DNA of 64,000 bases, taken from JANQPX01 sp041398025 (GTDB taxonomy: Bacteria; Pseudomonadota; Alphaproteobacteria; Geminicoccales; Geminicoccaceae). The notes below the pieces were generated by a model. The model was given only the letters and a program-made list of their open reading frames with translations, did not search any database and was not told the DNA's origin. The stretch spans positions 1 to 64,000 of the forward strand of contig JAWKVM010000036.1 of assembly GCA_041398025.1 (NCBI GenBank). The letters are read 5' to 3'. Below are positions 37,181-47,032 of this stretch, one piece after another; position 1 is the stretch's first letter; the number at the start of each line of letters is the position of its first letter. A program made the translations under genes and the position numbers.

Positions 37181-38083
37181 TCATCGGAGACTGTAGATCC
37201 GCTTGGCATTGTCATGAAACAGGGCGTGCCGCTCCTGCTCCGGCAAGTCGGCGGTGATCTCCCGGAATCCGGCAAAGATGGTGCGAAAATCGGCGCAAAG
37301 CCCGTCCACCGGGAAGTTGCTCGCGAACATGCAGCGGCTCGTGCCGAACATGCCGATCGCATCCCGGACGATCGGGCCATTGGCCTCCACCGTCCAGGGC
37401 ATTCCCGGCTGGCCAAGTCCGGAAATCTTGAGCGCGGCATTGGGCGCCTCGGCGAAGGCGGCCAGAGACTTGCGCCAGCCTTGGAGCCCCTCCGCGCTGC
37501 GATCGGCGGGCAGGCCGGTGTGGTTCAGGATGATCCGGGTGTCCGGGAAATCGCGCGCCAGCTCCAGCGCCGCGTCCAGATGCCACCACGGGGTCTGCAG
37601 ATCGTAGGACAGGCCGAGCGACTGCAGGTGCGAAAAACCGTCGCGAAAATGCGGGTCGTCCATCGACCGGGGGGCGCCCCGGCGCGCTGACTTTGGGTCC
37701 GGTGCTGCTGCTGGCTTCTGGCGGATGCCGCGAACGCGGGGGAAGGCGGCCTGGGCGGCCAGCACCTCCGCAGCATCTTCGTGGTGCAGCCATGCCTGGG
37801 CGACGATCGCCGTGGGCAGGCCGGCAGCGCCGGCGAGCTCGCTCACCCATCTCGTCTCGCCGACCGGATCGGCCGGGTCCCACTCCGCCTCGACATAGAC
37901 CGTGCCGACCACGTCGAAACCCGCGGAGTCCTGTCGGTAGTCCAGAGGCAGGTAATTACGCTTGAGCGCGGAATAATCGCCATAGCGAAACGGGATCATC
38001 GGCTCGTCCGAAAGCCAGGGATGACGGTTCGCGCCCAGATCCCAGAAATGCTGGTGGGGGTCGATGATGGGCATGTCGGTCAT
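37181..38083 (-). CDS. Amidohydrolase family protein (COG3618-like lactonase/hydrolase)
   Basis: 300 residues from the ATG at 38083; an ATG three codons later is possible. It begins with the metal motif IIDPHQHFWDL, has YVEAEWDP near 80, a mid-protein ILNHTGLP and the late segment CMFASNFPVD, all typical of the amidohydrolase-2 TIM barrel. Relatives hydrolyse sugar lactones or 2-pyrone dicarboxylates; the substrate is not clear here. Confidence 0.88.
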   Translation of the reverse strand: MTDMPIIDPHQHFWDLGANRHPWLSDEPMIPFRYGDYSALKRNYLPLDYRQDSAGFDVVGTVYVEAEWDPADPVGETRWVSELAGAAGLPTAIVAQAWLHHEDAAEVLAAQAAFPRVRGIRQKPAAAPDPKSARRGAPRSMDDPHFRDGFSHLQSLGLSYDLQTPWWHLDAALELARDFPDTRIILNHTGLPADRSAEGLQGWRKSLAAFAEAPNAALKISGLGQPGMPWTVEANGPIVRDAIGMFGTSRCMFASNFPVDGLCADFRTIFAGFREITADLPEQERHALFHDNAKRIYSLR

Positions 38084-38197
38084 GGCTGAACCCGGCCGTT
38101 GCGCGGAAAAGCGTGCGGCCAGTCTCCTATGATCGACGCCGTTTGACCATGGCAAACGGCAGCATTTCTGAGCATCGGATGCGCGATCTGCGATCCC

Positions 38198-38272
38198 ATC
38201 CGACAGATGTACGATCGGCTGAAACGCCGTCTCCGACCTCATCTGGCAAGCGTCGGATGGATGCGTTTCAGC
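38198..38272. repeat. Interleaved inverted repeats in divergent promoter region
   Basis: ATCCGAC (38198-38204) pairs with GTCGGAT (38252-38258) and GCTGAAACGC (38218-38227) with GCGTTTCAGC (38263-38272). The two pairings are interleaved, so they cannot form together as simple hairpins. They lie between the amidohydrolase and the secreted-protein gene. Confidence 0.5.
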
Positions 38273-38359
38273 GTGGAGGTCTAGCTGATCGGGTCGTGCT
38301 TTCGGCTGCCGAAACCGCAGTCCGGAGGCTTTTGAACCATCCGAAGCAAGGAGAGCAAC

Positions 38360-39331
38360 ATGACCCGTCGACCCCTCCCCCATGCCGGCCTCGCCCTGGC
38401 CCTGCCGGTGGTGTCCAGCCTGTTCCTGCTGAGCCACGGCGAGGCCGTGGCCGCGGGCGCCTGCAGCAGCACGGCCAAGACCATGAGCTCGGCCTGTGCC
38501 AGCGACGTGCAGGACAATTTTCTTGTGACCACCGCCGCCTGCATCAATATCGGCGACGACGGCGAGCGCAAGGAGTGCCTGAAGGAGGCCAAGGCCGAGC
38601 GCGACGAAGGGCGCAAACTTTGCAAGGAGCAGCTTCGCGCCCGGCGCGACGTCTGCGGCGAGCTCGGCGAAGGCCGCTACGATCCGGACTTCGAACCCGA
38701 GAATTTCGTCAATCCGCTCGAGATCGGCGGTTCCGTGGCGCCGAACCCCTATTTCCCGCTGGAGCAGGGCCGCAGCTGGGTCTATGAGAGCGAGGACGAG
38801 ACGGTCACGGTCACCGTCACCGATCGCACCAAGCTGATCGAAGGGGTCCGCTGCCTGGTGGTCACCGACGTGGTCCAGGGCGACGGCAAGTCGGTCGAGG
38901 TCACCGAAGACTGGTTCGCCCAGGACACCGCCGGCAATGTCTATTACTGCGGCGAGCTGGTGCAGAACTTCGAGGAGCAGGAAGACGGCGAGGCCGAGCT
39001 GGTGGATCTCGACGGCTCCTTCAAGGTCGGGCGCGACTTCGCCAAGCCCGGCCTGATCATGCCGGCCGTGCCGGAGGTGGGCTTTGCCTATCGCCAGGAG
39101 TTTGCGCTCGGCGAGGCCGAGGACGTCGCCAGGATCGTCGCCATCGACGCGTCCGAGACCACGCCCGGCGGCAGCTGCTCCGGGGACTGCATCAAGACCG
39201 AGGAGTTCACGCCGATCGAACCGGACGTGCTCGAGAACAAGTTCTACGCGCCGGGCATCGGCTTCATGCTCGAGGTCGACCCGGAAAGCGGCGACCGGCT
39301 GGAGCTGATCGAAACCAAGATCGGCGGCTAG
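38360..39331 (+). CDS. Secreted protein, hypothetical
   Basis: 323 residues from the ATG at 38360 with AAGGAG upstream. The Sec signal is about 1-32 (ALALPVVSSLFLLSHGEAVA). Residues 35-95 carry eight cysteines in a helical region, followed by a beta-rich domain (YFPLEQGRSWVYESEDETVT and later VTEDWFAQDTAGNVYYCGE). The W-x-Y-E/D-W-(F/Y)-AQD pattern is common in exported proteins annotated only as hypothetical. Probably periplasmic or extracellular. Confidence 0.8.
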   Translation: MTRRPLPHAGLALALPVVSSLFLLSHGEAVAAGACSSTAKTMSSACASDVQDNFLVTTAACINIGDDGERKECLKEAKAERDEGRKLCKEQLRARRDVCGELGEGRYDPDFEPENFVNPLEIGGSVAPNPYFPLEQGRSWVYESEDETVTVTVTDRTKLIEGVRCLVVTDVVQGDGKSVEVTEDWFAQDTAGNVYYCGELVQNFEEQEDGEAELVDLDGSFKVGRDFAKPGLIMPAVPEVGFAYRQEFALGEAEDVARIVAIDASETTPGGSCSGDCIKTEEFTPIEPDVLENKFYAPGIGFMLEVDPESGDRLELIETKIGG

Positions 39332-39372
39332 GAGCAAAACCGCCAAGGTCGCACGATCTTGGCGCGTGAGAA

Positions 39373-39405
39373 GAAGGGGAGCTTTGCTGTGCGAAGCTCC
39401 CCTTC
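39373..39405. terminator. Stem-loop between convergent genes
   Basis: GAAGGGGAGCTT pairs with AAGCTCCCCTTC across a 9-base loop. It lies between the secreted-protein stop and the pdxA-like stop and could serve both strands. Confidence 0.65.
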
Positions 39406-39449
39406 CGCCATCGTGAATGTATAAACGCCGCTGTCAGACCAGCCTGCTC

Positions 39450-40514
39450 CTAAGCCCGCCCGCCGCGAAAGAAGGCGCGTATCGCCTCGACCCTGGCCTC
39501 GCGATCGGGAAAGGCACGCTCGCCGGCATTGCGTCGCGCCATGTCGGCGCCGATGGTCAGCGCCCGCTTCGCGGCGCCGGGATTGGCTTTGCCCTGGCCC
39601 GCGATGTCGAAGGCGGTGCCGTGGGCGGGCGTGGTGATCGGGAAGGCGTAGCCGCCGACCAGAGTGATACCGCGATCGAAGCCCATCAGCTTCATTGCGA
39701 TCTGCCCCTGGTCGTGATACATCGTGAGCACCGCGTCATGCAGGCCGGCCCTGGCGCGCAGAAAGACGGTGTCCGGCGAGAACGGCCCTTCGACCGCTAG
39801 CTGGCGGCTCGCCGCCGCCTCGACCGCGGGGCCGATCACGTCGATCTCCTCGCGTCCGAAATTGCCGCCGTCGCCGGCATGGGGATTGAGGCCGGCGACC
39901 GCGAGCTTCGGCCGCTCGAAGCCGGCGGCACGCATGCTCTCGATGGTGAGATCGATCGCGCGCTCGACCCGCTCGCGCGTGATCCTCGCCGCCACCTCGC
40001 CGAGCGGGATGTGGGAGGTGACGCGCGCGTTCCAGACTTCGTCCAGGATGTTGAACTCGCTGCCGTCCTTGTCGGCGTCGATGGTGCGGCGGATGAAGCC
40101 GATCTCGTCGACATAGTCGCCTTCGGCGAGACGCATGGAATGCTTGTTGAAGGGCGTGAACGCGACCGCATCGGCGACCCCCGCCGCGCCCATCTTGAGG
40201 GCGATGCGAAAGTTCACCAGCGCGAAGTCCCCGCCCGCAACGGACGACTCGCCGACCGTGATGTCGGCCGGATCGAGATGGCCAAAATCGGCCAGTGCCT
40301 GGCCCTGCTCGGCGAGGCCGTCGATATCGGGCAGGTCATGCGCGATACCCGCCTGCTGCAGCCCCATCACCCAGACCCGGCGATCGCCGAGCAGCAGAAT
40401 GTCCGCCGCCTCCCGGATCTCGGCATCGGACAGAAGCTTCGCCGCAAGCTCCGCACCGATGCCGGCCGGATCGCCCATCGCCAGCGCGATCAGCGGTTTT
40501 TTTCCATCATCCAT
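39450..40514 (-). CDS. pdxA: 4-hydroxythreonine-4-phosphate dehydrogenase family (PdxA/PdxA2)
   Basis: 354 residues from the ATG at 40514 with GGGGG upstream. The start LIALAMGDPAGIGAEL is the PdxA signature. Metal-binding histidines are in RVTSHIPLGEV, in MYHDQGQIAMK and in PAHGTAFDIAG. The sequence resembles the PdxA2 subgroup, which can act on D-threonate or erythronate phosphates, so a role in vitamin B6 synthesis is likely but not certain. It diverges from purA. Confidence 0.85.
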   Translation of the reverse strand: MDDGKKPLIALAMGDPAGIGAELAAKLLSDAEIREAADILLLGDRRVWVMGLQQAGIAHDLPDIDGLAEQGQALADFGHLDPADITVGESSVAGGDFALVNFRIALKMGAAGVADAVAFTPFNKHSMRLAEGDYVDEIGFIRRTIDADKDGSEFNILDEVWNARVTSHIPLGEVAARITRERVERAIDLTIESMRAAGFERPKLAVAGLNPHAGDGGNFGREEIDVIGPAVEAAASRQLAVEGPFSPDTVFLRARAGLHDAVLTMYHDQGQIAMKLMGFDRGITLVGGYAFPITTPAHGTAFDIAGQGKANPGAAKRALTIGADMARRNAGERAFPDREARVEAIRAFFRGGRA

Positions 40515-40753
40515 CAAACACCCCCTGCCCTGAAGCTCGTCCCTTTGGTCCAGAGATACCGCAGACCGGCGCTGCGAGCGAGACCGTGGCGATCCCAGCC
40601 TTGCCCAGACACCCGCGCAGCAAGTCCGGGCCGGTGGCCCCGCCACCCTTGACGAGGGAGGGTGTTTCGTGCTGTCGGACGGCGGTTTGCGGTTCGTCCC
40701 TGCCCATGGTGGGCTGCGCGACCGACATCCTTTGCGGGCTAAGGAGTGTTTCG

Positions 40754-42061
40754 ATGGCGAACGTGGCCGTGGTCGGTTCCCAGTGGGGTGACGAAGGCAA
40801 GGGCAAGATCGTCGACTGGCTGTCCGAGCGCGCCGAGGTGGTGGTGCGCTTTCAGGGCGGCCACAATGCCGGGCATACGCTGGTCATCGCAGGGCAGACC
40901 TACAAGCTCTCCGCCCTGCCCTCCGGCGTGGTGCGCAAAGGCAAGCTGTCGATCATCGGCAATGGCGTGGTGGTCGATCCCTGGGCGCTGCTCAAGGAAA
41001 TCGAGGGGCTGCGCGGCCAGGGTGTCAGCGTCGGCCCGGAAACCCTGCGCATTGCCGAGAACGCGCCGCTGATCCTGCCGCTGCACGGCGAGCTCGATCG
41101 CGTCAAGGAGCGGGTCAAGGCGGAGCAAAGCAGCGGCGTCGGCAAGATCGGCACCACGGGCCGCGGCATCGGCCCCGCCTATGAGGACAAGATCGCGCGC
41201 CGCGCCATCCGCATGGGCGATCTCGCCGATCCGGCGGTGCTGGCGAAAAAGGTCGACGATCTGCTGCTGCACCACAACGCCCTTCGCCGCGGCCTGGGCG
41301 AGCCCGAGATCGAAGCGGCGCCGCTGGTGGCGATGCTGCTGGAGCTCGCGCCGAAGCTTCTCCCTTATACCGAGCCGGTGTGGCTGCGCCTCGCCGACCT
41401 GAAGCGGCGCGGCGCGCGCATTCTGTTCGAGGGTGCGCAGGGCACGATGCTCGACGTCGATCACGGCACCTACCCCTTCGTCACCTCCTCGAACACGCTG
41501 GCCGCCGCAGCAGCACTGGGCTCCGGCACCGGCCCGGACACGGTTGGCTACGTGCTCGGCATCACCAAGGCCTACACCACCCGGGTCGGCGAGGGCCCGT
41601 TTCCGACCGAGCTCGACGACGAGATCGGCCGCGGGCTTGGCGAGCGCGGCCACGAGTTCGGCACGGTCACCAGCCGGCCCCGGCGCTGCGGCTGGTTCGA
41701 CGCGGTGATGGTGCGTCAGGCGATCAAGATCGGCGGCATTCACGGCATGGCCCTGACCAAGCTCGACGTGCTCGACGGCATGGAGCAGCTCAAGATCTGC
41801 ACCGCCTATCGCCATCATGGGCACACGCTGCATCACCTGCCGAGCGGGCTCAGCACCCAGGCGGGCGTCGAGCCGATCTACGAGGAGATGGAAGGCTGGC
41901 CGGACAGCACGCGCGGGGCGCGCAGCTTCGCCGATCTGCCGGCGCCGGCGGTCAAGTATATCAAGCGTCTGGAGGAGCTGGTCGAGGCGCCGGTGGCCCT
42001 TCTCTCAACCAGCCCGGATCGCGATGACACGATTCTCCTGCGTGACCCCTTCGCGGATTGA
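40754..42061 (+). CDS. purA: Adenylosuccinate synthetase
   Basis: 435 residues from the ATG at 40754 with AAGGAG upstream. GSQWGDEGKGKIVDWL and FQGGHNAGHTLV at the N-terminus, GTTGRGIGPAYEDK near 135 and VTSRPRRCGWFDAV near 300 are all family signatures. It joins IMP and aspartate using GTP in AMP synthesis. The length is normal. Confidence 0.96.
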   Translation: MANVAVVGSQWGDEGKGKIVDWLSERAEVVVRFQGGHNAGHTLVIAGQTYKLSALPSGVVRKGKLSIIGNGVVVDPWALLKEIEGLRGQGVSVGPETLRIAENAPLILPLHGELDRVKERVKAEQSSGVGKIGTTGRGIGPAYEDKIARRAIRMGDLADPAVLAKKVDDLLLHHNALRRGLGEPEIEAAPLVAMLLELAPKLLPYTEPVWLRLADLKRRGARILFEGAQGTMLDVDHGTYPFVTSSNTLAAAAALGSGTGPDTVGYVLGITKAYTTRVGEGPFPTELDDEIGRGLGERGHEFGTVTSRPRRCGWFDAVMVRQAIKIGGIHGMALTKLDVLDGMEQLKICTAYRHHGHTLHHLPSGLSTQAGVEPIYEEMEGWPDSTRGARSFADLPAPAVKYIKRLEELVEAPVALLSTSPDRDDTILLRDPFAD

Positions 42062-42148
42062 TGCAAACGCGTGAAACATGATGAAAATGGGCTAAAATCA
42101 TAGCCCTACAGTTGAACGCTTACAAAAGCCTTTATTTCGAGGCGCTAG

Positions 42149-42931
42149 ATGATTATGCATGGTGTGGATAATCACCCTGCGCTGCCGCTAGTTTCCAGCT
42201 TCACGAGTGTTCAGATGACTCCTGTGATCCAACGCAACGGTCCGTCAGAGAAACTTGACATGAAGGCTGAACATGTCGCGAACAACAAGCTTCCGGACAG
42301 CTTTGCCGTCCTCGCCCGGGAGCTTTGGGTCGCGTCGTCCAGCCGTGCCGAGCTGACCAGCACGGCGCTCGGCCGTGTGCTCGGCTGGCGCCTCGAGGAA
42401 GCGGAAGAGATCCTCGACAGCGAGCTCAGGCGGATCAAGCGGCGTCTCACCCGGGTGGGCGAGGTCGAGGAAGCGGCCGGCATGGTGCTCCGCTACATCC
42501 GCGCCGCGCAGGAAGGTGCGTCGCACATCAATCTGCGCATCATGGCCAAGGTCATTCGCGGCCTCGCCACCCGCTCGCGCGCCAAGGCGTCGGACTTCCT
42601 GCGCTATGCCGACGCGGTCGCGTCGCTGACCGTGGAAGAGCTTTGCGTGATCACCTGCCTGCTGGAAAAGACGGTCGAACTCGACGAGCTCGGCCTCAGC
42701 AAGGATCGGGACAACAAGGCCTGGTCGCAGATGATCGGCGACCTCGTGCCGCGCATGTTCACCGACCAGCAGCATGTCGCCGAGATCCTGCTGGCGGCTT
42801 CGCGCACCGGGCTGGTGACCAAGGCCGCTCCCTTCAAGCTCGGCCCGTTCTGCACCACGCCCTTCCTCCATGACCTGGCCGAGCTGGCCTCCTTGCAGCG
42901 CGCGATCACCGAAGAAGGCCTGGAGTGCTGA
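42149..42931 (+). CDS. Conserved-looking alpha-helical protein, unknown
   Basis: 260 residues from the ATG at 42149 (CGAGG seven bases upstream). After a low-complexity N-terminus of about 40 residues the protein is fully alpha-helical and soluble, with segments LTSTALGRVLGWRLEEAEEI and LTVEELCVITCLLEKTVELD. No signal peptide or catalytic motif is visible. It may be a regulator or scaffold; I do not recognise a family. It starts 87 bases after purA; a short GGGCTA/TAGCCC hairpin lies between. Confidence 0.7.
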   Translation: MIMHGVDNHPALPLVSSFTSVQMTPVIQRNGPSEKLDMKAEHVANNKLPDSFAVLARELWVASSSRAELTSTALGRVLGWRLEEAEEILDSELRRIKRRLTRVGEVEEAAGMVLRYIRAAQEGASHINLRIMAKVIRGLATRSRAKASDFLRYADAVASLTVEELCVITCLLEKTVELDELGLSKDRDNKAWSQMIGDLVPRMFTDQQHVAEILLAASRTGLVTKAAPFKLGPFCTTPFLHDLAELASLQRAITEEGLEC

Positions 42932-43086
42932 ACGGCGCCTCGGCAGCCCGGCAGGGCCATCGTCGATCTCAGTGATGTTATCGCCGGCATCGTTAATGTT
43001 CCGTTAACCTTGGATGTGTATTAAAAGGGCGAAACGCCTGGGCCGGGGATAATGGGTGACGTCCTTCCCCTATCGGAGATGATGGA

Positions 43087-43896
43087 ATGATGAGAACGGC
43101 TTGGATGGCTCTGGGGTGTTTGCTGGTCGCGAGCTGCACGACCAACCCCGACGGCACGCAGTCTGTCAACAAGACGGCGGTCGGCGGCGCCATCGGCGCC
43201 GTCGCCGGCGGCATTATCGGCAACCGGCTCGACAAGAAGGGCAGCCGCACCGGCGGCACGATCGCAGGTGCTGTGGCGGGTGCGGCCGTCGGCGGCGGCG
43301 TCGGCTATCTGTTCGACAAGCAGGAAAAAGAGTTCGAGCAGGAACTGGCCAGTGAGCGCGCCAACAACGAGATCGAGATCGAGCGGGTGCGGGACGATCT
43401 CCTGAAGCTGACGCTGGATAGCGAGGTCTCCTTCGATTATGACAGCGCCGCCATCAAGCCTGCCTTCCAGCCGAGCCTGACCAAGCTCGCCAACGTGCTC
43501 GCGAAATACGACCGCAATCAGGTGACCATCGTCGGGCACACCGATTCCACCGGGTCGGACGCTTACAATCAGGGCCTTTCGGTGCGCCGCGCCGAGGCCG
43601 TGGTCAGCGAGCTGGCCAATCGCGAAGGGTGCCGCGCGACATGTTGCGCGCCGAGGAGCGTCGGCGAAAGCCAGCCGCGTGCCGACAACGGCACAGAGGC
43701 CGGCCGTCCAGCTCAACCGCCGGGTGGAAATTCTGATCCAGCCCGGACCCTCGACGGTCTGACCCCTCACGGCGAGGGCTCGGTCACAGGCTCGCTGCCA
43801 GGCCTGCATGCCCATGCCGCCATGTCAGGCCGGCACGTGCGGCGGCACAGCAGGCGACGAGAGAAAGCCGTGGTAAAGGGGTCATCGATCGCGTGA
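43087..43896 (+). CDS. OmpA-family lipoprotein with glycine zipper, C-terminus frameshifted
   Basis: The signal ends in a lipobox (LLVASC, lipidated Cys at 17). A glycine-zipper region (GGAIGAVAGGIIGNRL and GTIAGAVAGAAVGGGVGYL) is followed by an OmpA/peptidoglycan-binding domain (VSFDYDSAAIKP, then VTIVGHTDSTGSDAYNQGLS and RRAEAVVSEL). From about 43,630 the frame departs from the family. Shifting frame three times over about 110 bases restores PRDMLRAE, VGESQPRADNG and LNRRVEIL and leads to the expected stop at 43,760-43,762. As read, the ORF runs on to 43,896 with an unrelated tail. Either indel errors or recent decay. Confidence 0.75.
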   Translation: MMRTAWMALGCLLVASCTTNPDGTQSVNKTAVGGAIGAVAGGIIGNRLDKKGSRTGGTIAGAVAGAAVGGGVGYLFDKQEKEFEQELASERANNEIEIERVRDDLLKLTLDSEVSFDYDSAAIKPAFQPSLTKLANVLAKYDRNQVTIVGHTDSTGSDAYNQGLSVRRAEAVVSELANREGCRATCCAPRSVGESQPRADNGTEAGRPAQPPGGNSDPARTLDGLTPHGEGSVTGSLPGLHAHAAMSGRHVRRHSRRREKAVVKGSSIA

Positions 43897-43957
43897 TCGG
43901 CCGGGCTCTGCCCGGTCGCTCGCCACATGACGACGCCCGCCCATAATCCTGGATGCC

Positions 43958-45775
43958 ATGGCCCCTCCCCTCCTCACCACTGCGCGGCGCGCATCTGCGC
44001 TTGGCGGCCAGACGCTGTTCGCCGATCTCGACGTGGCGATCGGCCGCAACGACCGGATCTGCCTGGTCGGGCGAAACGGTGTCGGCAAGTCGACCCTGCT
44101 CAAGGTGATCGCGGGATCGATCGACCTGGATGGCGTGAGCGCTGCAGCCGCGCGTCCGGGTCGCCCTATCTTCCCCAGGAGCCGGAATTGCCGAAAGGTG
44201 CTTCGGCCAAGGAGGCAGTCCTCGACGGCCTCGCGGCGGACGATGAGGACAGCGTCAAGGACTGCAGGCCGAGACCCTGCTGGCGCGCTTCGCGATCGAT
44301 CCGGATCTTGCCGTGGACACGGTCTCCGGCGGCGAGGCGCGGCGCATCGCCCTTGCCCGCTGCCCTGGTCCGGCGATCCCGAGATCCTGCTGGACGAGCC
44401 GACCAACCATCTCGACATCCAGGGCGATCGAACGGCTGGAGACGGATCTTCAGGACTTTCGTGGCGCTCTGGTGATGATCAGCCATGACCGCCGCTTCCT
44501 GACGGCGCTGTCCCGCCACCTGGTGGCTGGACCGCGGCAAGGTGCGGGTGCTGGAGCAGGGCTTCGCGGCGTTCGAGGACTGGTCGGCGACCGTGCTCGC
44601 CGACGAGGAAGGCCGAGCTGCATCGGCTCGCCCAAGGCGATCAGGAGAACCGACTGGCTGCATTTCGGCGTCACCGCCCGCCGCAAGCGCAATCAGGGCC
44701 GGCTCAGGCGCCTGCAGGCGATGCACGCAGGTTCGCGCGGAGCGCCCTCCGCCCTGAAGGCCAGGTGAAGCTCGACGTGCAGACCGCCGCGAAAAGCGGC
44801 CGTCTGGTGATCGAAGCCGAGGCGATCGCCAAGCGGTTCGGCGAGCGCGTGATCATCCGGGATTTTTCCACCCGCATCATGCGCGGCGACCGCATCGGCA
44901 TCATCGGGCCGAACGGCGCCGGCAAGACCACGCTGATCCGCCTGCTGACCGGAGACCTCGCCCCGGACGCTGGCAGCGTCCGCCTCGGGACCAATCTCCA
45001 GATCGCGTCGATCGATCAGCGCCGCGATCAGCTCGATCCCTCGAAGAGCCCCTGGCAGACGCTCTGCCCGGACGGCGGCGACCAGGTCGAGGTCCAGGGT
45101 CGCTTTCGCCATGTGGTCGGCTATCTCAAGGATTTTCTGTTTCGCCCGGAACAGCTGCCCGCCGATCCAGCGCCACTCGGCGGCGAGCAGAACCGGCTTC
45201 TCCTCGCCCAGCAGCTGGCGCGCCCCGCCAATCTCCTGGTGATGGACGAGCCCACCAACGATCTCGACATGGACACCCTCGATCTCCTCGAGGAGATGCT
45301 CGCCGATTTCGACGGCACGCTGCTGCTGGTCAGCCACGACCGCGATTTCCTCGACCGCCTGGTCACCAGCACCATCGTCCTCGAGGGCGACGGCAAGGCC
45401 ATGGAATTTGCCGGCGGCTACACCGACTGCCGCGGGCAGTCAGCGACTGCAGGCCTCACCAGAGGGCCGGCGGCAAGGGAGACCTCGGCGCCGGACAAGC
45501 CCGAGGCTGCGGCGTCCAAACCCGACCACCGCAAAGTCGGGCGCATGCAGCGCCAGGCGGAGCGTGAGCGGGCGAAGCTCGAACGGCAGATGGAACGGCT
45601 CGGGGCCGACAAGACCGACCTCGAAGCGGCGCTCGCCGATCCGGACCTGTTTGCCAGGGACCCTGCCGGATTCGAGACGAAAACCGCGACCCTGGCCAGG
45701 GTGCAGCAGGAGCTCGAACAGGCGGAGGAACGCTGGCTCGACCTCGAATTGCAGGCGGAGGCCGAGGCATCATGA
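43958..45775 (+). pseudogene. uup: ABC-F ATPase (Uup-like), 5' half broken by multiple frameshifts
   Basis: The gene encodes two ABC domains without membrane parts, but its first 800 bases need about eight frame changes. In order, the pieces are GGQTLFADLDVAIGRND with Walker A GRNGVGKST; LPQEPELPKGASAKEAV; VSGGEARRIALAR; DPEILLDEPTNHLDIQ; ERLETDLQDFRGALVMISHD; VLEQGFAAFEDWSATVLA; and DWLHFGVTARRKRNQGRLRR. From 44,768 the frame is clean, with IGPNGAGKTTLIRLLTG, LGGEQNRLLLAQ (signature without Ser) and VMDEPTNDLDMDT, then a charged C-terminal coiled coil. Preserved amino-acid content in every frame points to sequencing errors rather than old decay. Confidence 0.8.
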
Positions 45776-46983
45776 GCCCTCCGATGGATGTGCCCCGCCT
45801 GCTGCGCGCCGATGGCCGGCCCGCGCGCATCGCGCTCGTGCATGAATGGTTCGACCATTTCTACGGCTCCGAGCGCGTCGCCGCCGAAATTCTCGCCTGC
45901 TATCCCGATGCCGACGTCTTCACCCTGGTGGACATCATGCAGGGCGATGAGCGGCGCTTTCTCGACGGCAAGACCGTCCATACCTCCTTCATCCAGCGCC
46001 TGCCCTTCGGCAAGTCGCCGCGCTTTCGCCACTATCTCCCGCTGTTTCCGCTGGCGATCGAGCAGTTCGACCTCGGCGCCTACGACCTGGTGCTGTCCAG
46101 CAGCCATGTGGTCGCCAAGGGCGTGCTCACCGGCGCCGATCAGCTCCATATCGCCTACGTGCATACACCGGTACGCTATGCCTGGGAGCTGCAGCACGAC
46201 TATCTGCGCCAGGCCGGGCTGGACCGCGGCCTGAAGGGCATGTTGGCTCGCTATCTGATGCATCGTCTGCGGCTTTGGGACCTGCGCACCGTGAACGGCG
46301 TCGATCGCTACATCGCCAATTCCGCCTATGTGGCGAGACGCATCCGCAAGACCTATCGCCGGGACAGCGACGTGGTGCACCCGCCGGTCGACGTCGACCG
46401 CTTCGGCCTGGAGGAGCTGAAGGGCGACCACTATCTCGCCGTTTCCCGCTTCGTTCCCTACAAGCACACCGAGACCATCGTCGATGCCTTTATCGGCATG
46501 CCGGAAAGGAAGCTCACGGTGATTGGCGACGGTCCGGGGCTGAAGGCGGCGAAGGCGCGGGCGACGCCCAACATCACGCTCCTGCCGCCCCAGCCCTTCG
46601 AGCGGCTTGAGCAGGAGATGCGCCGTGCCAAGGCCTTCATCTTCGCGCCGGAGGAGGATTTCGGCATCACCCCGGTCGAGGCCCAGGCGGCCGGCACGCC
46701 GGTCATCGCCTATGGTGCCGGCGGCGTTCTCGAAACCGTCTGCCCCCTCGATCAGCCGAAGCCCACCGGCCTTTTCTTCGAGCATCAGACGCCGGAGGCC
46801 ATCCGCGGGGCCATCGCCAGGTTCGAGCAGAACGCCGGCAGCTTCTCCGCCAAGGCCTGCCGGGACAACGCGCTTCGCTTCGCCACGCCGCACTTCCGGG
46901 AACGCTATGTCCGGCTTGTGACCGAGACCTGGCAAGACCACGGCGGCCGGGTCGACACCATGGACCGCCCGAAGGTCGCCTGA
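45772..46983 (+). CDS. Glycosyltransferase family 4
   Basis: 403 residues; the ATG overlaps the ABC-F stop by four bases (ATGA). The N-terminal domain begins RIALVHEWFDHFYGSERVAA. The C-terminal nucleotide-sugar domain has AVSRFVPYKHTETIVDAF, VIGDGPGLK and the E-x7-E-type motif PEEDFGITPVEAQAAGTPVI. It is a retaining GT-B enzyme probably acting on cell-surface glycan; the acceptor is unknown. Confidence 0.92.
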   Translation: MSPPMDVPRLLRADGRPARIALVHEWFDHFYGSERVAAEILACYPDADVFTLVDIMQGDERRFLDGKTVHTSFIQRLPFGKSPRFRHYLPLFPLAIEQFDLGAYDLVLSSSHVVAKGVLTGADQLHIAYVHTPVRYAWELQHDYLRQAGLDRGLKGMLARYLMHRLRLWDLRTVNGVDRYIANSAYVARRIRKTYRRDSDVVHPPVDVDRFGLEELKGDHYLAVSRFVPYKHTETIVDAFIGMPERKLTVIGDGPGLKAAKARATPNITLLPPQPFERLEQEMRRAKAFIFAPEEDFGITPVEAQAAGTPVIAYGAGGVLETVCPLDQPKPTGLFFEHQTPEAIRGAIARFEQNAGSFSAKACRDNALRFATPHFRERYVRLVTETWQDHGGRVDTMDRPKVA

Positions 46984-46998
46984 CCTCTCGCTTTCTCC

Positions 46999-47032
46999 TT
47001 CGCAAAGATGAAAAAAATATCATCTTCGCGAA
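46999..47032. terminator. Stem-loop between glycosyltransferase and htrA
   Basis: TTCGCAAAGATGA pairs with TCATCTTCGCGAA (one mismatch) around an A-rich loop. It may be a terminator or a regulatory hairpin in the htrA leader. Confidence 0.4.

Noticed and set aside
38084..39346. N-terminal extension of the amidohydrolase to 721 residues
   Set aside because: The extension is the antisense of the secreted-protein gene, which has a signal peptide and ribosome site; the amidohydrolase fold begins at 38,083.
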